Shown here in pieces: positions 1-4,391 of a stretch of 5,320 nucleotides of DNA (positions are counted from its first letter, which is position 1; the number at the start of each line of letters is the position of its first letter). The notes below the pieces were generated by a model. That model ran no database searches and had not been told where the DNA came from. It saw nothing but the letters and a program-made list of their open reading frames with translations. The DNA comes from Firmicutes bacterium ADurb.Bin467 (GTDB taxonomy: Bacteria > Bacillota > Clostridia > Christensenellales > Aristaeellaceae), in the NCBI GenBank assembly GCA_002068815.1, contig MWAC01000120.1:1-5320 (forward strand). Direction: 5' to 3'. Made by a program: the position numbers and the translations under genes.

Positions 1-1079
1 TCCGCGCCGCGGGCGACGAGGACGCGCACACGACGGAAATCGACATGGCCGCCGCCGCCGTTCGCGTCGCGCGCGCAATCCGCGAGGCGATGCAGTCTCC
101 GGAGCCCGCGGTGCTCTGCGGGGAGGACGGGGAGCCGATCGACGTCGTCGCGTTCCGCTACGAGAGCCGCGCGCACCTGCGGGCGGAGAAATTCGACACG
201 CTCTCGGAGGCGATGGACGCGTTCTACCGCGCGCGCGACGGCGCCGAGCGCATGAAGCAGAAGTCCGCGGCGATCCACCGCGCGCTCAAGAACAACATCG
301 AGCGGTGCGGGAAGAAGCTGCAGCTGCAGAGGGAGGCGCTGCTCGGCAGCGAGCGGATGGAGGAATTCCGGATCAAGGGCGAGCTCCTGACCGCGAGCCT
401 GCACCTCGCGAAGAAGGGCATGCGCGAGGTCTCGATTCCGAACTACTACGAGGAGGGCATGCCGGAGCTTCCGATACCGCTCGACGAGAAGCTGTCGCCC
501 GGGCAGAACGCGCAGCGGTACTTCAAGCTCTACCAGAAGGCGCGCTCGGCAAAGCTCCTCGCCGCGGAGCAGATCGAGAAGACCGGGGAGGAGCTTTCTT
601 ACCTCGAGGGGCTGCTCGTGAGCCTCGAGGCGTGCGAGGAGGAGGCGGAGCTCTCGGAGATTCGCGAGGAGCTCGAGAGGTTCGGCTACCTGCGCGCGAG
701 CCACAACCGGCGGCAGATGAAGAAGCTCGAGCCGTCGAAGCCTCTCCGGTTCGACGGACCCGGCGGGATTGCGATACTCGTCGGCAAGAACAATTTGCAG
801 AACGACAAGCTGACGTTTACCGCGGAGCCGGAGGACTGGTGGCTGCACGCGAAGGACATGCCCGGCTCGCATGTGATCGTCGCGAGCCCGAGCGCGGGCG
901 ACGACGCGCTGCTCATGGCCGCGCGGCTCGCGGCGAAATACTCGTCCGGGGCGTCCGCGGGCAAGGTGCCGGTCGACATCACGCGGCGGAAATACGTGAA
1001 AAAGCCGTCGGGCGCGAAGCCGGGCTTCGTCGTCTATACGAACCAGAGGACGGTGCTCGTCGCGCCGTGGGAGGGGTAG
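1..1079 (+). CDS. rqcH: RqcH/Rqc2-family (NFACT) ribosome quality control protein, 5' partial
   Basis: This is the C-terminal part of an NFACT protein (RqcH, older name fibronectin-binding protein A). The family binds stalled 50S-peptidyl-tRNA complexes in the cytoplasm and recruits tRNA-Ala to add C-terminal alanine tails. The frame is open from the left edge (first full codon at base 3), so the ATG at 45 is internal. About 358 residues are present against roughly 570-590 in the family; most of the NFACT-N domain, including its conserved Asp-Arg pair, lies outside. A charged helical stretch at about 200-440 and another at 520-720 fit the coiled-coil arms. Between them is the family signature LSPGQNAQRYFKLYQKA (about 492-542). 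The NFACT-R domain (about 747-1076) has VGKNNLQND, WWLHAKDMPGSHVIV and VKKPSGAKPGFVVYTNQ. It ends at TAG 1077-1079, three bases before the next gene. The family assignment is secure; the function comes from the family. Confidence 0.95.
   Translation, partial: RAAGDEDAHTTEIDMAAAAVRVARAIREAMQSPEPAVLCGEDGEPIDVVAFRYESRAHLRAEKFDTLSEAMDAFYRARDGAERMKQKSAAIHRALKNNIERCGKKLQLQREALLGSERMEEFRIKGELLTASLHLAKKGMREVSIPNYYEEGMPELPIPLDEKLSPGQNAQRYFKLYQKARSAKLLAAEQIEKTGEELSYLEGLLVSLEACEEEAELSEIREELERFGYLRASHNRRQMKKLEPSKPLRFDGPGGIAILVGKNNLQNDKLTFTAEPEDWWLHAKDMPGSHVIVASPSAGDDALLMAARLAAKYSSGASAGKVPVDITRRKYVKKPSGAKPGFVVYTNQRTVLVAPWEG
1070..1074 (+). promoter_or_regulatory. Ribosome binding site of the GNAT gene
   Basis: GGAGG lies within the last codons of rqcH, eight bases before ATG 1083. 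It fixes the start of the acetyltransferase and suggests coupling to translation of rqcH. Confidence 0.75.
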
Positions 1080-1082
1080 GCA

Positions 1083-1505
1083 ATGAATATTCGGAACATG
1101 GAGATCGCGGACTACGAGGGCGTGCTCGCGCTGTGGAAGGCGACGCCCGGCATGGGGCTCAACGACTTCGACGACTCGCCCGACGGCATCGCGAAGTACC
1201 TCAGGCGCAACCCGACGTCGTGCTTCGTCGCGGAGGACGGGGACATCGTCGGCGCGATCCTCTCCGGCCACGACGGGCGCCGGGGGTTCATCTACCACAC
1301 CGCGGTCAGGGAGGATTTGCGGGGGCGGGGCGTCGGGAGCGCGCTGCTCGACGCGGCGATCGCGGCGCTCAAGAAGGAGGGCATCCGCAAGGTCGCGCTC
1401 GTCGTGTTCGGGAAAAATGCGGGCGGGAACGCGTTCTGGGAGAGGCGGGGGTTTGCGCAGCGGCCGGATCTCACGTACCGGAATAAGTTCATCGCGGACA
1501 TGTAA
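1083..1505 (+). CDS. GNAT family N-acetyltransferase (YpeA-like)
   Basis: This is a 140-residue single-domain GNAT protein, expected to transfer an acetyl group from acetyl-CoA to an amine; the substrate cannot be read from the sequence. The acetyl-CoA pyrophosphate loop (motif A) is RGRGVG at residues 80-85, preceded by the beta-strand segment FIYHTAVRED. The C-terminal signature N-x3-N-AFWERRGF (residues 112-124) is also typical of the fold. The N-terminal ALWKATPGMGLNDFDDS stretch resembles small acetyltransferases common in Clostridia and, more distantly, E. coli YpeA. The ATG at 1083 is supported by a GGAGG at 1070-1074, eight bases upstream and inside the end of rqcH. The two genes are therefore probably co-transcribed and translationally close. 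The stop TAA (1503-1505) overlaps the A-tract of the convergent terminator. Confidence 0.93.
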   Translation: MNIRNMEIADYEGVLALWKATPGMGLNDFDDSPDGIAKYLRRNPTSCFVAEDGDIVGAILSGHDGRRGFIYHTAVREDLRGRGVGSALLDAAIAALKKEGIRKVALVVFGKNAGGNAFWERRGFAQRPDLTYRNKFIADM

Positions 1506-1531
1506 AAAAAGCCGGGGCTCGCGCCCCGGCT
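1504..1531 (-). terminator. Intrinsic terminator between convergent genes, stronger on the minus strand
   Basis: A perfect 8-bp GC stem, GCCGGGGC (1511-1518) and GCCCCGGC (1523-1530), encloses the loop TCGC. Read leftward it is followed by a run of seven T (complement of 1504-1510), a textbook rho-independent terminator for the leftward block ending at 1553. Read rightward the stem is followed only by TCAATTCTT, a weak U-tract, so it may work in both directions but less efficiently for rqcH-GNAT. Its A-tract overlaps the GNAT stop codon. Confidence 0.88.
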
Positions 1532-1552
1532 CAATTCTTCCGGCGCTGACGG

Positions 1553-2101
1553 CTAGACTTCCTCCGGAAAGACGATTTCGCGCAGAAGTTCGAGATCGTC
1601 CCCGTCGATCTGGCGCCGGCAGAAACCGATGTCGTCCTCGATGCGATACCCTCGGGCCTCGAACCATTCGATGACGGCGGCGGTGTATTTGCTGCCTTGC
1701 ACCGACTCGAATGTGCGCAGAAGGCCCAATCGGTACAGCCTGTCCCTGATGTAGCGAGAGATTGCGCGCTCGGCCTCGGAAAAGCCGCGCGGCTCCTCCG
1801 ACGGGGGGAAGAACGGCTCCCAACCGACCTCCGCGCCCATGCCGAACGCCTCCAATTCCTCGCGCGCGATGCCGTGGCTGAGCGCGTGCTCCGCCTCCGG
1901 CGCGCAGCCGTTGAGGATGGGCATGGGCTCGAAGCGCCCGGGATTTTCCCGGAAGCGGAGGTAGTCCTCGTCGCCATATCCGTTGTCGTTTTCCGGGCAC
2001 TGTCGGGCGAACCAGCGCGGGCGGATGTATTCGCCGGTCTCCCTGTCCACATAGCCGCCGTTCGACAGCGCGTCGAGCGCGTCCGAGAGGCGAATGGCCA
2101 T
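1553..2101 (-). CDS. Uncharacterised 182-residue acidic protein (possible UPF0158 relative)
   Basis: I do not recognise this protein with confidence. It is soluble-looking and acidic, with no signal peptide or membrane segment. The N-terminus (residues 1-26) contains GGYVDRETGEYI, a strand-turn-strand-like segment. The middle holds FEPMPILNG (57-65), and the C-terminal third has a helical stretch ending AAVIEWFEARGYRIEDD (141-157). A Tyr-x-Asp-x-x-TGE start, a central Pro-Met-Pro region and a C-terminal A-x-x-WxExxGY helix recall UPF0158 proteins, but this is a weak by-eye similarity. The start ATG (2101-2099) is well supported by AAGGGAGG seven bases upstream. The stop is at 1553, just before a strong terminator. 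It follows the IspD-like gene by 57 nt, so it is either the last gene of that operon or separately transcribed. The coding call is firmer than any function. Confidence 0.8.
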   Translation of the reverse strand: MAIRLSDALDALSNGGYVDRETGEYIRPRWFARQCPENDNGYGDEDYLRFRENPGRFEPMPILNGCAPEAEHALSHGIAREELEAFGMGAEVGWEPFFPPSEEPRGFSEAERAISRYIRDRLYRLGLLRTFESVQGSKYTAAVIEWFEARGYRIEDDIGFCRRQIDGDDLELLREIVFPEEV

Positions 2102-2108
2102 AGGCGTT

Positions 2109-2116
2109 CCTCCCTT
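2109..2116 (-). promoter_or_regulatory. Ribosome binding site of the 182-residue hypothetical gene
   Basis: AAGGGAGG on the minus strand lies seven bases before ATG 2101. It is a near-consensus site and argues strongly that this frame, rather than the overlapping one in 1531-2052, is the translated one. Confidence 0.8.
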
Positions 2117-2125
2117 GCGAGAACG

Positions 2126-2155
2126 GAGCCGGCCCGCGGCTGCGGACCGGCCCTC
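2126..2155 (-). other. GC-rich hairpin in the 57-nt gap between the IspD-like gene and the hypothetical gene
   Basis: An imperfect stem can be drawn. CCGC (2134-2137) pairs with GCGG (2142-2145) around the loop GGCT. After one mismatch CCGG (2129-2132) pairs with CCGG (2147-2150), and after a 2-nt bulge GAG (2126-2128) pairs with CTC (2153-2155). It starts three bases after the IspD-like stop. No T-run follows on the minus strand, so it is not a standard terminator. It may be an attenuator, an mRNA-stabilising 3' structure or chance in GC-rich DNA. Confidence 0.4.
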
Positions 2156-2158
2156 GGT

Positions 2159-2809
2159 TCATCCCTTCCGCCGCTTGTTCAGCATGTACTCGAGAAAGTC
2201 GAGGTCGGAGGGGTAGGTCATCTTCAGATTGTCGATGAAGTCGAAGTACAGGTAGCTGTTCGCGTCGGGCGGCAGGTGGTTCAAAAGGCACGTCGCCTTC
2301 GCGTCGACTTCGAAATGCCGGTCGAACAGGTCGAACCGGAAGCACTCCGGCGTCTGCACGATGTAGTACTCGGCGCGGTTCACGTCCTGCTGGCCGTAGC
2401 GAGCGAGGCTGTCCGAGATGCGCCGCGCCTGGATCGACGCCTCGTACTCGCCGAGCTTCTCCATCAGATGGTCGATCAGCTCGGACGTCGTCAGCGGCCT
2501 GGCGGAGTCGATGACCGCGATGTTCTCGCAGGCGTAATTCCGCTTGATGTAGTCGAGCCCGAGGCGTATCGTGTCGTTGCGCTCCTTGCCGGAGGGCGTC
2601 AACTCGAAGCCGTATTTGTCCTTGAGCGAAAGCAGGAACTCGTACGGCGGCGAGGCCGCGACGACGACTTTGTCGACGGACCTCGCTTTGGCGGCGGCCT
2701 CGATCACGTACTCGACGATCATGCGCCCGGCGACCTCGAGGTACTGCTTGGGCACGCCGCCGCCGAAGCGGTTTCCGACGCCGCCGGAGAGGATCAGCGC
2801 GGCGTTCAT
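2159..2809 (-). CDS. IspD/TarI-family cytidylyltransferase
   Basis: A 216-residue nucleotidyltransferase of the IspD (MEP cytidylyltransferase) / TarI (ribitol-5-phosphate cytidylyltransferase) family, which makes a CDP-alcohol from CTP and a polyol phosphate. The CTP-binding loop is LSGGVGNRFGGGVPKQYL (residues 7-24), with R14 and K21 in the places of E. coli IspD R20 and K27. SGKERNDTIRLGL (73-85), IDSARP (100-105, Asp101), NRAEYYIVQTP (144-154, R145 and T153) and NLKMTYPSDL (194-203, K196) match the remaining catalytic positions. The segment before NLKMTYP lacks the family's usual Thr-Asp-Asp/Glu-Ala-Ser motif and reads DAKATCLLNHLPPDANSYLYFD instead in two parts (169-179 and 180-190), so a substrate other than MEP is likely. 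Its ATG overlaps the licD stop (ATGA) and GGAGGG lies seven bases upstream. I infer that it supplies the CDP-substrate for the adjacent LicD. Housekeeping IspD is possible but less likely. Confidence 0.88.
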   Translation of the reverse strand: MNAALILSGGVGNRFGGGVPKQYLEVAGRMIVEYVIEAAAKARSVDKVVVAASPPYEFLLSLKDKYGFELTPSGKERNDTIRLGLDYIKRNYACENIAVIDSARPLTTSELIDHLMEKLGEYEASIQARRISDSLARYGQQDVNRAEYYIVQTPECFRFDLFDRHFEVDAKATCLLNHLPPDANSYLYFDFIDNLKMTYPSDLDFLEYMLNKRRKG

Positions 2810-3639
2810 GCCTCCGCCCTCCAGTACGCGCGGAAGCTGTGCGCGGCGCGGTCGGCCTCCTTGGGGATCGTCATGTAGTCCCTGTAGAGCTGCGTGAGGT
2901 ACGCGTCGTGCCCGACCGGGGCCGGGAACTCGCGCCCGCAGAACTCGACCGGCACATACGAGGAAAACACGTCCGCGGGGAACATGTCCTTCCACTGGTT
3001 CGGCCACGCGACGTTTCCGACGATGTAGTGCTTGAGCCTGCGCCGTCCGGCGGCGATGCGGTCGACGTGCGCGAGCACCTTCTCGTAGCGCCAGCAAGCG
3101 GCGACCGGCTTCAGAAGCAGCATCACCATGTTTCGCAGCCGCTTCTTGATCGAGTCGCGCTCCGGGCGGATCATCCTCGCGCCGGTCTTCGCGATCTGGA
3201 TCAGCAGTTTTACGCGCGCGAGCAAAAGCCGGTTCCGGAGCGCGCCCGCGTACATCTTGTCGAGCGGGAAGATGTCGAGCGCGAGGCCCTCCCGCTGCCG
3301 GTCGTCGGTGATGTTTCGCTCGTAGACGATCGTCTGCGCGTCCATGACCTTCATGAACGCGTAGGGAAAATGGGCGTCTCCGGGGTAGACGACGCCGAGC
3401 GTCTTCGACACCGCCGCCTCCCGCGCGAGCGAGCGCAGCCGCTCGTAGTCCTCGCGGGGCATCATCAGGTCGATGTCGTCGTCCCACGGGATGAAGCCCT
3501 TGTGCCGGATCGCCCCGAGCAGCGTGCCGCCGCACAGGCAGTAGGTCAGGGCGTGCGCGCGGCAGTAGTCGTCAAACGCGCACAGCATATCAAACTCCCG
3601 GCGCTGTATGTCCTGAAGCGTCAGCTCTTTTGTATCCAT
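2806..3639 (-). CDS. LicD family phosphotransferase
   Basis: A 277-residue LicD-family protein, a usual length. Characterised members transfer phosphocholine from CDP-choline to teichoic acid or lipopolysaccharide sugars. Fukutin and FKRP, with the same fold, transfer ribitol-5-phosphate. The family core is clear: a Cys/Tyr-rich helix, then CGGTLLGAIRHKGFIPW (residues 36-52) running into DDDIDLMMPREDY (53-65), where the Asp cluster binds metal. DIFPLD (122-127) and the C-terminal LYRDYMTIP (251-259) are also hallmarks. A basic helix-rich insert at about 131-205 could contact membrane or acceptor, but no membrane segment or signal peptide is evident. The ATG (3639) lies six bases after the upstream stop, with GAGGA ten bases before it. 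The 3' end overlaps the IspD-like gene by 4 nt. The acceptor and the transferred group (choline, ribitol, glycerol or other) cannot be read from the sequence. Confidence 0.93.
   Translation of the reverse strand: MDTKELTLQDIQRREFDMLCAFDDYCRAHALTYCLCGGTLLGAIRHKGFIPWDDDIDLMMPREDYERLRSLAREAAVSKTLGVVYPGDAHFPYAFMKVMDAQTIVYERNITDDRQREGLALDIFPLDKMYAGALRNRLLLARVKLLIQIAKTGARMIRPERDSIKKRLRNMVMLLLKPVAACWRYEKVLAHVDRIAAGRRRLKHYIVGNVAWPNQWKDMFPADVFSSYVPVEFCGREFPAPVGHDAYLTQLYRDYMTIPKEADRAAHSFRAYWRAEA
2817..2822 (-). promoter_or_regulatory. Ribosome binding site of the IspD-like gene
   Basis: GGAGGG on the minus strand lies seven bases before ATG 2809, inside the 3' end of licD. Together with the ATGA overlap it indicates coupled translation of the two genes. 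Confidence 0.7.
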
Positions 3640-3645
3640 CCCGGA

Positions 3646-4389
3646 CTATTCCTCGTCCGCCTCGGCGATCTCGAGGTATTTTTCGAACACGTCGTCCAGC
3701 TCTTCGTCGTCGTCGATGGTCACGTACGCGTCGTTGCCGCTCTCGTCGGTGTCGATGCGCAGGATCACGAGCTCGTCGTCGCCGATCTCGTCGTCCGGCT
3801 CGACCGGCGCGAGGCAGACGTAGGTCTTGCCGTTGTGCTCGAGCGTCATCAGATGCTCGAAGCTGACTTCCTTGCCGTTTTCGTCGATCAGTTCCACGAT
3901 GTCGTCCTGCTCCATGTTGAATTCCTTGCCGTCGCTCATCTTGAAGACCTTCTTTCTGGGTTGTTCGTATTGTTCCTCGGGCCAGCCGCCCGCGTCGAGA
4001 AACGTCTGGAGAATCAATGTCGCGGCGAGCATGTCCACGACCTCCTTGCGCTTTTCGCGGCGCATGTTCCCCTCGATAAGCGCCCGCGTCGCGCTCCGGG
4101 TCGTAAGCCGCTCGTCCTGAAAGCGCACGTTCAGGTTAAACAGCGAAAGCCTCCCGGCGAAGTCGCGCACGCGCCCGGCCTGGAAGCCCTCGGTGCCGTC
4201 CATCGAGCGCGGGAGCCCGACGAGCACGCGGTCGGTCAGGTACTCGCCGCAGAGCTGCTTGACGCGCAGCGCGTCCCTCTCCGGGCCCTTCGTGAAGATC
4301 GTCTCCACGCCCTGCGCGGTGATCGACAGCGGATCGGACACCGCGACGCCGATGCGCTTTTCGCCGACGTCCAGACACAATACGCGCAC
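3646..4389 (-). CDS. ruvX: RuvX/YqgF RNase H-fold nuclease fused to a DUF1292 (YrzB-like) domain
   Basis: A 247-residue two-domain protein. Residues 1-134 are YqgF/RuvX, an RNase H-fold nuclease linked to 16S rRNA 5' end maturation and proposed as a Holliday junction resolvase. It starts MRVLCLDVGEKRIGVAVSDP (Asp7), then has LVGLPRSMDG (56-65), QDERLTT (91-97, Glu93) and KEVVDMLAA (115-123, Asp119), so the acidic active site is intact. A short linker (about 135-150) leads to a strongly acidic DUF1292 domain (151-247) containing IVELIDENGKEVSFEHL and LVILRIDTDESG. DUF1292 is normally a separate small protein of unknown function encoded beside ruvX in Bacillota, so this is a neighbour fusion. 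I chose GTG 4389 because it gives the family N-terminus and has AAAGGTGG seven bases upstream. GTG 4395 is in frame but only one base from that site. The gene starts two bases after the reductase stop. No stop codon interrupts the junction in this sequence. Confidence 0.92.
   Translation of the reverse strand: MRVLCLDVGEKRIGVAVSDPLSITAQGVETIFTKGPERDALRVKQLCGEYLTDRVLVGLPRSMDGTEGFQAGRVRDFAGRLSLFNLNVRFQDERLTTRSATRALIEGNMRREKRKEVVDMLAATLILQTFLDAGGWPEEQYEQPRKKVFKMSDGKEFNMEQDDIVELIDENGKEVSFEHLMTLEHNGKTYVCLAPVEPDDEIGDDELVILRIDTDESGNDAYVTIDDDEELDDVFEKYLEIAEADEE
3650..3654 (-). promoter_or_regulatory. Ribosome binding site of licD
   Basis: GAGGA on the minus strand, ten bases before ATG 3639, sits in the last codons of the RuvX-DUF1292 gene. 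This suggests licD is translated from the same message. Confidence 0.6.
3937..3955 (-). promoter_or_regulatory. Possible internal ribosome binding site and ATG for the DUF1292 domain alone
   Basis: Inside the fusion, AAAGAAGG (minus strand, 3955-3948) stands eight bases before an in-frame ATG (3939-3937) that encodes Met151, exactly where a free-standing DUF1292 protein would begin (MSDGKEFNMEQDD). If used, it would give a separate 97-residue protein from 3646-3939. The site is one base from consensus and may be only a relic of the former gene boundary. Confidence 0.4.
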
Positions 4390-4391
4390 GG

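Noticed and set aside
305..1486. Plus-strand open frame of 393 codons overlapping rqcH and the GNAT gene
   Set aside because: It is an out-of-frame shadow of two clear protein families and is extremely rich in Arg, Gly and Ala.
1531..2052. Alternative minus-strand frame (173 codons) over the hypothetical gene
   Set aside because: The product is Ser/Arg/Thr-rich and low complexity, it has no matching ribosome binding site and it runs into the terminator. The 1553-2101 frame has a consensus site and ordinary composition.
1697..2878. Plus-strand open frame of 393 codons
   Set aside because: It is antisense to the hypothetical gene and the whole IspD-like gene, both with good ribosome binding sites. 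The product is Arg/Val-rich with no recognisable domain.
2810..3535. N-terminal extension of the IspD-like frame
   Set aside because: The frame is open upstream, but this part is an Arg/Ala/Pro-rich shadow of licD. The family N-terminus MNAALILSGG begins at ATG 2809 with its own ribosome binding site.
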